Origin: DATARR01 sp034666985
GTDB taxonomy: Bacteria > Acidobacteriota > Thermoanaerobaculia > Multivoradales > UBA5704
Length of the DNA: 64,000 nucleotides
Reading direction: 5' to 3'
NCBI GenBank assembly: GCA_034666985.1
Contig: JAXDKS010000053.1
Span: forward strand, 1-64,000
Shown here: positions 31,929 through 40,107 of the stretch, piece by piece
Layout of the letters: every line of letters starts with the position of its first letter
How positions within the stretch are numbered: position 1 is the first letter of the stretch
The notes under the pieces: generated by a model
The model's input: only the letters and a program-made list of their open reading frames with translations
Databases searched by the model: none
Told to the model about the DNA's origin: nothing
Position numbers and translations under genes: made by a program

Positions 31929-34900
31929 TCAGCGCCATTCGCCCTGCAGTGTGAAGCCGGCCCAGAAATAGGGAGAGCTGTGCCGCGGATCGTCACGCAG
32001 CGCGAGCTGAGCCGCGCGTAGGGCCTTCCCAGGCGGCAGCCCCTGGCGCAAGAGGCCGCGGTAGAAGTGCCCCATGAGCTCGGCGGTGGCCTCGTCGTCC
32101 ACTCCCCAGAGGCTCACCACTACGCGCGAGGCGCCGGCGTGGAAGAAGCCCTGCGTCAGACCGATCAGTCCCTCTCCCCGGACCTCCTGGCCGAGCGCCG
32201 TGCGGCAGGCGCTGAGTACCACCAAGTCGGCCTGCAGGTCGAGGTCGTAGATCTCGTGCAGACGCAGGAAGCCGTCGCGCGGCCGCCCCGCCGCGTCGAG
32301 CAGCGAGAGGACGATGCCGGAGAGCTCCGGGTGCTCGGGATGAATCAACCCATGGGTCGCGAAATGGACGATCTGGAATGGCGCCAGCGCTCCAGCCAGG
32401 ACGCGCTCCCGGCTGGCGTCGAAGCCGAACGCCCGGAGGTTGCCCCGCCGCGGGGCCGAGCGCAGGATCAGCTCGGCCTCCCGCCGCGACGCCGGCAGCC
32501 GGGGGAAGCCGTCGAGCCCGGCCGCCTGCGCCGACCGTTCGAGGTCCCGCGGCCCGTTTGCGGCCGAGCCCTGCTTGGACGAGGCCAGGGAGGTGCCCCT
32601 TCCTAACCGGGGATCGTTGCGGCCGAAGACCGGATCGGCGAGCACGGCGATCAGACCGGGCGGACGACGCCGGCCCGCCCGCTCGCGCCGCAGCAGCGCC
32701 AGCATCGAGGCGGAGGGCAGATGGATGATCTCGTGGTCTTGCAGGAGAGGGGCGACACCGCCACTGGCGGCCATGACCGGGAGGGCCGCGAACGGGACGT
32801 AGAGGAGAGCGCCGTCGGGCACGATCAGGAGCCGCTGCCGGTCCAGTTCCGCGGCCACCGGTCCCAGGAGCGTCGCGCCCAAAGCCTCGGACGCCAGCTC
32901 CGCCTGTTGCTGGATGCTGCGCCGCGGGCTCCTGCGCAACAGCTCGTGACACTGTCGCGCCCGCTCCTCGAGCTCCGCGCGGCCGGGCAGGACGCGGCTC
33001 TCCAACCGGTCTCGGCCGAGGAGCCAAAGAAAGCTCCTCTTCTCCCCCAGAGAATACTCGAGGAGGAGGGTTTCGCCGTCGAGAACCCGCGCGCGGATCT
33101 CTTCGATCCCCGAGGGCTCGGGGTCCCGGCGCTCGGCGGCTGCGGCCTGCCGCAGCCGCGCGCGCAGAGTCTCGTGCTCGCGCAGCAGGGTCCGCAGGTC
33201 CCGCCGCACTGCCGCGAGCCGCACCGGCGACGCTCCCTCCCCTTCCAGATGCATGCGCAGGCCCTCGGTGGCATTGATGCTGTCCTGGACCCGCCGCCGC
33301 TCCCCGCCCAGACGCACCGCCGCCGCCGAGGGGTGGCGGGAGCGCATCTCCGCCATGCTGTCCAGGAGGGTACGCGCCCGCGCCCGCTCGCTGACCTCCA
33401 GGGCGCGGGCATCGAAGCCCCGCCCGGGGCTGCGTTCGTGCAACCGCATCAGGAGGTCGATCGCCAGCTCGTAGAAATCGTGGCGGGTGGCCAGGAACGT
33501 GCTGCGCAGCGACAGCCCCTGCGGGCCGGCCCGCAAGGATTCCACGATGCGCAGCGCCTCACCGACCTTGGCGGCGGCGACCTCCAGATGGCCGCGGTCG
33601 CGCTCCATCCGGGCGATCTCCAACAGTGTCCACGCCTCACCGTTGGGGTCGCGGACCTCACGGAACAGGGGCAGGGCCCGCTCCAGCTCCTCCGCTGCGG
33701 CCTCAGTATCGCCGCGCGCTCTGTGGAGCCCTCCCAGACTGAGCCGGAGCTGCGCTTCACTGAGCCGCTCGCCAGAGTGCTCGAAGACCTTCAGGGCCTG
33801 CCGGTAGGACGCCAGGGCCTCGCTGGTGCGACCTCGGCGGGCCAGCGCCGCGCCGCGCCGGCCGAGCGTGACGGCTGCGCCGCGCTCATCGCCGACCTGC
33901 CGGCTGAGAGGGATCGACGTGTCATAGAGTGCGAGAGCCCGCTCCGGGTCGCCGGCGAGATCCTCCACCCAGGCGATGGCGGAAAGGCTCGCCGCCTCGC
34001 CGCGGCGGTCTCCGACGCTCCGCCGGAGGAACAGCGCCTGCCGCAGGAGATCTGCCGCTTCGGAGGTCCGGCCCAGGGCCGCATAGACAATCCCGAGATT
34101 GTTGAGCGTGGCGGCTTCGCGCGAGCGCTCACCGAGCGTCTTCCAGATCTCCAGCGCCCGGTTGTAAGCGTCGAGAGACCGCTGTGGCTCGAAGCGGATC
34201 TCGTAGATGAGGCCCAGGTTGTTCCAGGCGCTGGCGGCAGCCGGCAGATCGCCGCGGGCGAGGGCGAGGGCGAGAGCGGATTCGGTAGCGTCCTCGGCGC
34301 GCTCCAACTCCCCCAGGAGGCGGTAGACCGTGCCGCCGAGCTCGTTCAGCAGCCGGACCTCCCACGCCATGTCGCCGAGCTCACGCGCCGCCTCCAGGGA
34401 CCGCTCGAAGCTGTCTGCCGCGGCCCGCAGCTCCCCCAGGCGGACCGAGATCTGGCCGATTCGCCACAGGGTGAGCCCCTCTTCGCGGCGCTCACCCGCA
34501 CTCCTCCAGCCGCGAAGGGCCCCGCGGTACTCCGCGAGCGCCGTCCGCAGAGAGGCCGCGTCTCCAGTGTTCCACCGCCGCTCCGCCGCGGTGAACTCCA
34601 ACACCGCCGCCGCGCGCGAGCGGTCCTGCGCCGTGGCCGGCCGCCGCAACGCCTCGATGCGGAGCACGTATCGCCCAGCTCCCCCCGCTTCGAGAGGACG
34701 GATCTCGACGCGATGGCACCCGCTGTGCCGGGCCACGGCGCGCAGGGGCTCGGGGCCGTTGGTCCCCGTCGGTGTGTCGATCTCCACGACCGGTCGCCCT
34801 GCGGGGTCCCACAGGATCACCATCACGTCGATGCCGCGTTGATCGATACCGAGACCGATATAGTCGCCGGCCCGGAGGTCGATCCACCAGAAGTCGGAGC

Positions 34901-35081
34901 TGCCATAGCGCAGCGAGCGCTCCACGGAACCCGGGACGATCGGGCCCACCTCTCGCCCGGCGTGCGGGACCAGCCGCGGAGGGCGAAGCGTGGCTGCGTT
35001 AGGGATAGAGATCCAGAGAGCGCCGCAGACGGTGCCCAGACAGACGAGAGCCACCAGGAGAGAGAGCGGGAGACGTCCCAC
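31929..35081 (-). CDS. CHAT-domain protease with TPR repeats
   Basis: The protein has 1050 residues. An N-terminal hydrophobic segment (about 5-24) is a signal peptide or anchor. A beta-rich prepeptidase-type domain (about 45-150; IDLRAGDYIGLGID, GRYVLRIEAL) follows, then about nine TPR units (175-570; AASAWNNLGLIYE, AATLNNLGIVYAALGR). The C-terminal CHAT caspase-fold domain (about 690-1050) has the dyad His910 (HFATHG) and Cys959 (VVLSACRTALG). CHAT-TPR enzymes such as TPR-CHAT of type III-E CRISPR are regulated proteases. It starts with GTG after gaagagg, 26 bases after the anti-sigma gene. The export-type N-terminus leaves it open whether it acts in the periplasm or anchored in the cytoplasm. 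Confidence 0.9.
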   Translation of the reverse strand: MGRLPLSLLVALVCLGTVCGALWISIPNAATLRPPRLVPHAGREVGPIVPGSVERSLRYGSSDFWWIDLRAGDYIGLGIDQRGIDVMVILWDPAGRPVVEIDTPTGTNGPEPLRAVARHSGCHRVEIRPLEAGGAGRYVLRIEALRRPATAQDRSRAAAVLEFTAAERRWNTGDAASLRTALAEYRGALRGWRSAGERREEGLTLWRIGQISVRLGELRAAADSFERSLEAARELGDMAWEVRLLNELGGTVYRLLGELERAEDATESALALALARGDLPAAASAWNNLGLIYEIRFEPQRSLDAYNRALEIWKTLGERSREAATLNNLGIVYAALGRTSEAADLLRQALFLRRSVGDRRGEAASLSAIAWVEDLAGDPERALALYDTSIPLSRQVGDERGAAVTLGRRGAALARRGRTSEALASYRQALKVFEHSGERLSEAQLRLSLGGLHRARGDTEAAAEELERALPLFREVRDPNGEAWTLLEIARMERDRGHLEVAAAKVGEALRIVESLRAGPQGLSLRSTFLATRHDFYELAIDLLMRLHERSPGRGFDARALEVSERARARTLLDSMAEMRSRHPSAAAVRLGGERRRVQDSINATEGLRMHLEGEGASPVRLAAVRRDLRTLLREHETLRARLRQAAAAERRDPEPSGIEEIRARVLDGETLLLEYSLGEKRSFLWLLGRDRLESRVLPGRAELEERARQCHELLRRSPRRSIQQQAELASEALGATLLGPVAAELDRQRLLIVPDGALLYVPFAALPVMAASGGVAPLLQDHEIIHLPSASMLALLRRERAGRRRPPGLIAVLADPVFGRNDPRLGRGTSLASSKQGSAANGPRDLERSAQAAGLDGFPRLPASRREAELILRSAPRRGNLRAFGFDASRERVLAGALAPFQIVHFATHGLIHPEHPELSGIVLSLLDAAGRPRDGFLRLHEIYDLDLQADLVVLSACRTALGQEVRGEGLIGLTQGFFHAGASRVVVSLWGVDDEATAELMGHFYRGLLRQGLPPGKALRAAQLALRDDPRHSSPYFWAGFTLQGEWR

Positions 35082-35107
35082 GAAAAGCCTCTTCGCCTAT
35101 CCTACAC

Positions 35108-35887
35108 CTAGGAGACGACGCGGAGCTCGTACTGCGCCACCTCCTGCGCCTCGCCACCACGCAGCCCGAGCAGGCGGATGCGGTAGGTTCCGGGCGGGAG
35201 CCAGTCCCGCGGCACTTCCAGTGTGAACGTGCCATCCGGGCCAGGCCGCAACCCTTGCCGGCGCCAGATCGGCCGACTGTCCGCCGTGGCGAGCTCGATC
35301 GCGTACTCAGGGCTGGACGCGGGACCGGCGAAATCGAGGATCAGGATCACCCGGCTCACCCATGCGGGAGGGCGGACGACGTCTCCTTCGCCGCGCTCCC
35401 GCGGACGTCCGCTCCCCGCGGGGACGAGCTCGGCCACGTAGACGTCCGAGCGGGGTGCCGAGAGCCGGCGGACCTCCCTCGCCAGCTCGCCCATCCGCCA
35501 GCTCAGGCCGATCACCCCCAGCAGCAGCGAGGCTGCGAGCGCCCAGGCGAACGGGCTCATCGCCACGGCTCGACGGACCGGCGGAGCTGAAGACACCGCG
35601 GCGCGGAAACGCTCCCACTCGGCCGCCAGCTCCTCTTCCGTCACCAGTTCCCCCGGCGGCACAGGCTGCAACCCAGGATCTGCGGCCACATCGAGAGCTA
35701 CCCGCGCACAGTCCCGGCAGAGGGCGAGATGCTCCTCGATGCGCTCGCGCTCCGCCGCAGCGAGATCGCCAGCTACGAAATCCAGCAACTCCCCAGGCGC
35801 TGGATGATCGCGGAGGCCATGCTCCATCATCGCTGCCAGCTCCCGGATTGCAGTCGTCAGACCGCGCTCGTCGTCCAGGTTACTCAC
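35108..35887 (-). CDS. Zinc-finger anti-sigma factor, membrane anchored
   Basis: This 259-residue protein has an N-terminal zf-HC2 domain with the motif HLALCRDCAR at about 53-62, the zinc-binding fold that clamps ECF sigma factors. A membrane helix lies at about 109-127 (SPFAWALAASLLLGVIGLSW). A C-terminal extracytoplasmic beta domain (about 145-259; VILILDFAGP, TYRIRLLGLRGGEAQEV) may sense a signal. The gene overlaps the 3' end of the sigma factor gene by 8 bases. Here the anti-sigma is linked to a CHAT protease, suggesting stress-induced proteolysis or feedback by cleavage. Confidence 0.85.
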   Translation of the reverse strand: MSNLDDERGLTTAIRELAAMMEHGLRDHPAPGELLDFVAGDLAAAERERIEEHLALCRDCARVALDVAADPGLQPVPPGELVTEEELAAEWERFRAAVSSAPPVRRAVAMSPFAWALAASLLLGVIGLSWRMGELAREVRRLSAPRSDVYVAELVPAGSGRPRERGEGDVVRPPAWVSRVILILDFAGPASSPEYAIELATADSRPIWRRQGLRPGPDGTFTLEVPRDWLPPGTYRIRLLGLRGGEAQEVAQYELRVVS

Positions 35888-36605
35888 GCTCTCCTCGCAG
35901 ATCGAAAGACTCGAAATAAGGCCCCAGCTCCCGCTCCAGACGATCCTGAGCCTGCGAAAGCTGCGATTTGACCGTCTCGATCGAGGTGCCCATCAGCACC
36001 GCGATCTCACGGTATTTCAGATTGCAATGAATGCGCAGCAGAACACAGCGGCGCATTCGCACAGGCAGGTTGTCCAGAGCCGCGTAGAGATGTCTCTTCT
36101 TCTCGTCGGCCAGGATCTCGTCGAGCGCTCCCGGCGCCCCACCCCAGCCTGCGAACCGATAGTCCACTGGAATCGCCGGCCCGCTCTCCACCAGCCCCTG
36201 CAAGGAGACCTCCCAGGCCTCCCGCTTCTCCGCCCGCAGCCGGCGCACCTCGTTGCGCCAGACATTACCGGCGATATGGAAAACCCAGGTCCGAAGGCTC
36301 GCCTCGCCCCGGAACCTCCCGAAGCTCCTATAGACCCGGAGAAAAGTCTCCTGGGTGAGATCGCGTGCCGTCTCTCTTGGAACGCCCCGCCGCACGAACA
36401 GACGGAGCACCGGCTCGAACCAGGTCTCGAAGATCTTTCGGAATCGCTCTTCGGGATCTTGAGGCTCTCGTTCTTCACCTCCCGCCTCACTGCCAGTTCC
36501 CTTTCCTCTTCCACCGTCAGGAGGAACCGAACTTCCCGGACCGCGACGTGGCACCATCCAGGCAACGAGGCGAAGAAGGCCGTTTCTGTTTTCGAGGATG
36601 AACAT
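35880..36605 (-). CDS. ECF-type sigma-70 family RNA polymerase sigma factor
   Basis: The protein has about 241 residues from the ATG at 36605; the true start is uncertain and could lie 48 or more bases later. Region 2 is seen in ERFRKIFETWFEPVLRLFVR through ARDLTQETFLRVYRSF and TWVFHIAGNVWRNEVRR. Region 4 is seen in LPVRMRRCVLLRIHCNLKYR and IAVLMGTSIETVKSQLSQA. An acidic, Gly-rich N-terminal extension precedes region 2. It heads the operon of anti-sigma, CHAT-TPR, small peptide and C25-like protease. A short direct repeat, cggtaac, occurs twice in the upstream 30 bases and may be part of its regulatory site. Confidence 0.85.
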   Translation of the reverse strand: MFILENRNGLLRLVAWMVPRRGPGSSVPPDGGRGKGTGSEAGGEEREPQDPEERFRKIFETWFEPVLRLFVRRGVPRETARDLTQETFLRVYRSFGRFRGEASLRTWVFHIAGNVWRNEVRRLRAEKREAWEVSLQGLVESGPAIPVDYRFAGWGGAPGALDEILADEKKRHLYAALDNLPVRMRRCVLLRIHCNLKYREIAVLMGTSIETVKSQLSQAQDRLERELGPYFESFDLRGERE

Positions 36606-36732
36606 GCGGACGTTACCGGATGTTACCGATGATAGCGGACAACCCGGAGCGGCGCACTTAGCCCGGGCGCTATGCCCTATGGAGATGCCAGGCACTTGCT
36701 GCGGCGGTGTGTGGCTCAGGAGAGGGCGGTGG

Positions 36733-36738
36733 TAGCAT
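36733..36738 (+). promoter_or_regulatory. Putative -10 box (TAGCAT)
   Basis: TAGCAT ends 10 bases before the ATG at 36749. No Shine-Dalgarno sequence is seen. Confidence 0.4.
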
Positions 36739-36748
36739 CGGCGGGTCC

Positions 36749-38770
36749 ATGACTATCAAGAGACATCAGACGATCTTCCTCCTCGCCGCCCTCCTCCTCG
36801 CCGCCACCTGCGCTCCCCATCCCGCCCCCCGCACGGCGCGGGAGGCGCCGGACCTCCAGGTGTCCCACCTTGAGGAGCGTGCTCTCCTCCTCCTGCTGGT
36901 GGATCGCCAGGAGATCGACGAATTCACCGTGCAGCAGTGCCTTAAAGGGGACGCCGTGCTGCGCGAGGCGCTGGCGGTCGCCCTGGGGCGGATCCCCGAT
37001 CGGGCGGGGCGGACCGTCCTCGAAGGGCTGCTGATCGACGAGGTCCCCGCCGTGCGGCGGGCGGCAGCGTTCGGCCTGGGGGAGCTGGAGGATCCGGAAG
37101 GGCAGGCGGCCCTGCTGCTGGCGGTGCGCGATCCCGACCGGGAGACGGGCGTCCTGGCCGTCGAGGCCCTGGGCAAGCTCGGAGCCCGGGTGGTGGACGT
37201 GCTGGAGCCGCTCCTCCCCCTCCCTGAAGAGGAGCGCTGGGCGCGTCTCCTCCCCAACCTCTTCCGCTTCAAGGAGGACACGACGGTCTCGCTCGCCGAG
37301 CGCGGCCTCGCCCAAACTGCCCAGAAAGACCCGGCGCTCCACGCCCGCGCGGCCTACGCCCTCTCGCGGGACCCGCGCCCCCCGGCCCTTCCCACCCTGC
37401 GCAAGCTCCTCGGCGACGGCGACCCCCGAGTCCGCGCCTGGGCCGCCCGGGCCCTGGGGATCGTGGGCACCGGGGAAGACCTCGCGGCCCTCCGCCCCCT
37501 CCTGGACGACACCGGCGATCCCCATCAGGGTCCCGTCATCCAGGCCCTCCGCTCCGCCCGCGCCCTGGTGGCCGGCAACAAGGCGAAGCCTCTGGAGGAT
37601 TGGGCGCCGCGCCTGCGGACCTTGATGGACGATCCCCGCCCCGGCGTGCGGTCGAGCGCCTTCGAAGCCGCCGGCGTCTGGGCGAGGCCCGAGCTCGGCG
37701 AGGCCCTGGCCGCCCGGATCGAGACTGGAGAGCCGTGGGAGAAGAAGATCGCCCTGGTGGCCCTGGCGGCGGGGAAATATCCCCAGGCTTCGTCCCGGAT
37801 TTCGGCCGCCGCGGCTTCTGAAGACGTGGTCTTGCGCGCCCGCGCCGCCGAAGCCGCCGGATTGCTGGGATTGCCCACTGGAGCCGACGTCCTCGCCAAG
37901 CTGGCAGCCGACGCGAATCCCGGAGTGCGCAGCGCGGCCCTCGGCGCCTGGCTGGGGGCAGACCCCAAGGCCGGCGACGTGGCCCGCAAGGCCCTCACCG
38001 ATCCCGATCCCGGAGTGCGAGGCACGGCCCTCGATTGGCTGGTGGAGCATCCGGTCGCGCCTTTCGCCGAGCTCCAGGCGTCCCTTCCCGGGGTCTACCG
38101 CGACGGGCTGGAGGAGATGGGCCTCGCCGCCCTGCGCGCCCTGGTCGCCCGGGGCAAGGCCGAGCCGCAGGAGAAGGCAGCGGTCCTGGAGCTGCTGGAG
38201 AAGGCCGCGGCCAACGGTCCCTACGTCCTGCGCCGGGAGGCCGGCGAGAGCCTCGCGAAGCTCGGCGAGACCAAGATCCCCGCGCCGGGCCCCGCCACCC
38301 GCCAGCAGGTGGAGACCTATCGCGACGTCGTGCAGCGCACTCAACAGCCGCGCACGGTCGAGATCCACACCGTCCGGGGGACGATCACCGTCCGCCTCGC
38401 CTGCCCCGAGGCGCCGCTCACCTGCCTCAACTTCCTCCAGCTCGCGGCCCAGGGATATTTCAACGGCCTGACCTTCCACCGCGTCGTCCCCGACTTCGTC
38501 ATCCAGGGAGGCGATCCCCGAGGCGACGGCAGCGGCGGCCCCGGCTACGCCATCCGCGACGAGATCAACCGCCTGCGCTACACCCGTGGCGCCGTGGGCA
38601 TGGCCCTCGCAGGCCCGGACACCGGGGGAAGCCAGTTCTTCATCGCCCTCTCCCCCCAGCCCCACCTCGACGGCGGCTACACCGTCTTTGGCCAAGTCGT
38701 GGCCGGCGACGAGGTGCTGGATCAGATCCGGTTGGGGGATCGGATTGAAAAGGTGGTCGAAGTGCCCTGA
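36749..38770 (+). CDS. Lipoprotein with HEAT repeats and C-terminal cyclophilin-type peptidyl-prolyl isomerase
   Basis: This 673-residue protein has a lipobox, LLAATC, with Cys21 as the lipidated residue. A long alpha-solenoid of HEAT/PBS-lyase-like repeats covers about 40-500 (VPAVRRAAAFGLGELEDPEG, DPRVRAWAARALGIVGTGED, NPGVRSAALGAWLGADP). The cyclophilin domain occupies about 530-673 (FHRVVPDFVIQGGDPRGDG, GSQFFIALSPQPHLDGGYTV). The isomerase core has the expected FHR, GGSQFFI and HLDG motifs. Location is the periplasm or outer membrane. The fusion suggests a folding factor whose solenoid selects clients. It is divergent from the ECF sigma gene. Confidence 0.92.
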   Translation: MTIKRHQTIFLLAALLLAATCAPHPAPRTAREAPDLQVSHLEERALLLLLVDRQEIDEFTVQQCLKGDAVLREALAVALGRIPDRAGRTVLEGLLIDEVPAVRRAAAFGLGELEDPEGQAALLLAVRDPDRETGVLAVEALGKLGARVVDVLEPLLPLPEEERWARLLPNLFRFKEDTTVSLAERGLAQTAQKDPALHARAAYALSRDPRPPALPTLRKLLGDGDPRVRAWAARALGIVGTGEDLAALRPLLDDTGDPHQGPVIQALRSARALVAGNKAKPLEDWAPRLRTLMDDPRPGVRSSAFEAAGVWARPELGEALAARIETGEPWEKKIALVALAAGKYPQASSRISAAAASEDVVLRARAAEAAGLLGLPTGADVLAKLAADANPGVRSAALGAWLGADPKAGDVARKALTDPDPGVRGTALDWLVEHPVAPFAELQASLPGVYRDGLEEMGLAALRALVARGKAEPQEKAAVLELLEKAAANGPYVLRREAGESLAKLGETKIPAPGPATRQQVETYRDVVQRTQQPRTVEIHTVRGTITVRLACPEAPLTCLNFLQLAAQGYFNGLTFHRVVPDFVIQGGDPRGDGSGGPGYAIRDEINRLRYTRGAVGMALAGPDTGGSQFFIALSPQPHLDGGYTVFGQVVAGDEVLDQIRLGDRIEKVVEVP

Positions 38771-38789
38771 AGGGGGCTGGTGATTCGCG

Positions 38790-38912
38790 ATGGATCACGA
38801 AGAAGCCGGGCGGCTCTGGAGCGCCAATGCTGATACCTGGACGAAGCTCGTGAGAGCCGGCTATGACGTCTATCGGGATTACCTCAATACGCCGGCTTTC
38901 TTCGACATGATA
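38790..38912 (+). pseudogene. Truncated SAM-dependent methyltransferase remnant
   Basis: About 40 codons (DHEEAGRLWSANADTWTKLV, then YLNTPAFFDM) match the start of class I methyltransferases in which FFDMLP is followed by the SAM-binding GCGEG motif. Here the reading continues into unrelated sequence and no SAM-binding motif follows. The break lies near 38909. Confidence 0.55.
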
Positions 38913-39001
38913 ATTACTGGTGCGACTTGCGTTTCAGGAGCCCGATCAAGGGGATCAACGGAAAACCGTCGACCTGGAAGTCCACAGGAGGGCTTGTACG
39001 G

Positions 39002-39508
39002 ATGCCTTGGTTGAACAAAGTGACTCCCTTTATCTCAATCTTGGGCGCGCTGGTCGCAGCCGCAGTAACGCTGTTTTCGCTCTGGTTCCAAAGGCGTCAG
39101 GAGAAGCTCGCAGTGACCAGGGCCGTGCTGGCGGAGGTCTCACGTTTGCTGGCAATCCTCCCCAGGCACCGGGCCTGGTGGGAGGACTGCCGAGCGAAGG
39201 GGGATACGGACCTGCCGCTGATAGCGTTTTCGACCGACGTCTACGACAAGCTTTCCGATCGGCTTGGCCATCTGCCGCCGCACATTATTGCCACGGTCGT
39301 AAATTTCTACGGGTTCGTAAAATTTCTGAACTCCATTCAACAGACCCGAGTCCAGTACTCGCAGGCCGAGAAGCTGAACGATTTTGCCGAATTCTATGCC
39401 GCCGAGCTGGCAGCGGTCGCTACCGAGTTCCGACCTTTGCTGGCGGACGCGTTCAGCAAGTATCGCGTCCTGGCTCCCGAGCAGCAGCCGATCGTCGGCT
39501 CGGCGTGA
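39002..39508 (+). CDS. Membrane-anchored protein of unknown function
   Basis: The 168-residue protein has one N-terminal helix (about 7-27, VTPFISILGALVAAAVTLF). A helical cytoplasmic domain (about 30-160) with RRQEKLAVTRAVLAEVSRLL and HLPPHIIATVVNFYGFVKFL follows. The ATG at 39002 was chosen because ggagg lies 11 bases upstream and the helix begins at once. It follows directly on the methyltransferase remnant, and codon usage looks less GC-biased than its neighbours, which hints at acquisition together with the break. No family is recognised. Confidence 0.65.
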   Translation: MPWLNKVTPFISILGALVAAAVTLFSLWFQRRQEKLAVTRAVLAEVSRLLAILPRHRAWWEDCRAKGDTDLPLIAFSTDVYDKLSDRLGHLPPHIIATVVNFYGFVKFLNSIQQTRVQYSQAEKLNDFAEFYAAELAAVATEFRPLLADAFSKYRVLAPEQQPIVGSA

Positions 39509-39544
39509 TCCGAGTGGCTCGTCCCGGCTCCCGCGTAGAGCCTC

Positions 39545-39550
39545 TATACT
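39545..39550 (+). promoter_or_regulatory. Putative -10 box (TATACT)
   Basis: TATACT ends 8 bases before the ATG at 39559. There is no Shine-Dalgarno sequence. Confidence 0.5.
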
Positions 39551-39558
39551 CCAACGTC

Positions 39559-40020
39559 ATGAAACGAACCGGTATCCTGCTGCTGGCTCTGTTCCCTCTC
39601 GCCTGCGCGGCCTGCATATCGACGCGCACGACCGATGACGCGCCGGTCCGTGCCGCGATGAGCGGCTTCATGGAAGCGCTCAACTCGCTCGACGCCGATC
39701 GCATGGCGGCGTTCTTTGCGGACGACGTCACCGCGTTCGTGCCGCTGGCCCAAGGCGAGCGCGTGGACGGCAAGGCGGCCCTGGTCGAGATCTTCCGCCG
39801 GTACTCCGAGACGACGCGGAAGACGACCGCCCGGACGAACATCGTCCCCGAGGATCTGAAGGTCGAGCGGGACGGCGACATCGCCATCGTGACGTTCAAC
39901 GTCCGCAGCCCGGATCAGATCCTGCGCCGGACCTTCGTGTTCCGGCGTGGTCCCAGGGGCTGGCTCATCACGCACTTCCACGCTTCGAACTGGCAACCTT
40001 CTCCAACTCCCAAACGCTGA
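39559..40020 (+). CDS. SnoaL/NTF2-like lipoprotein
   Basis: The 153-residue protein has a lipoprotein-type signal (LLLALFPLACAAC; Cys16 or Cys19). An NTF2-like cone fold follows with the typical start VRAAMSGFMEALNSLDADRM, then FFADDVTAFVPLAQGERVDG and the closing strands IAIVTFNV and GWLITHFHASNW. Such SgcJ/EcaC-type proteins are small-molecule binding or enzymatic folds of diverse function. It is monocistronic with a leaderless-type promoter. Confidence 0.8.
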   Translation: MKRTGILLLALFPLACAACISTRTTDDAPVRAAMSGFMEALNSLDADRMAAFFADDVTAFVPLAQGERVDGKAALVEIFRRYSETTRKTTARTNIVPEDLKVERDGDIAIVTFNVRSPDQILRRTFVFRRGPRGWLITHFHASNWQPSPTPKR

Positions 40021-40107
40021 AGCGCCGGCAGCACGACGGTGTCTTGAAGCATAGGAAGGGCCGCCGGGAACGGCCCCGCATCCGTCCCCGGCGGGTCATC
40101 GCGTCAA

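Noticed and set aside
30246..36605. Type III-E CRISPR (Craspase) locus because of CHAT-TPR plus sigma factor
   Set aside because: No Cas7-11-like gene, no Csx30-like protein and no array is seen; only the protease/sigma theme is shared.
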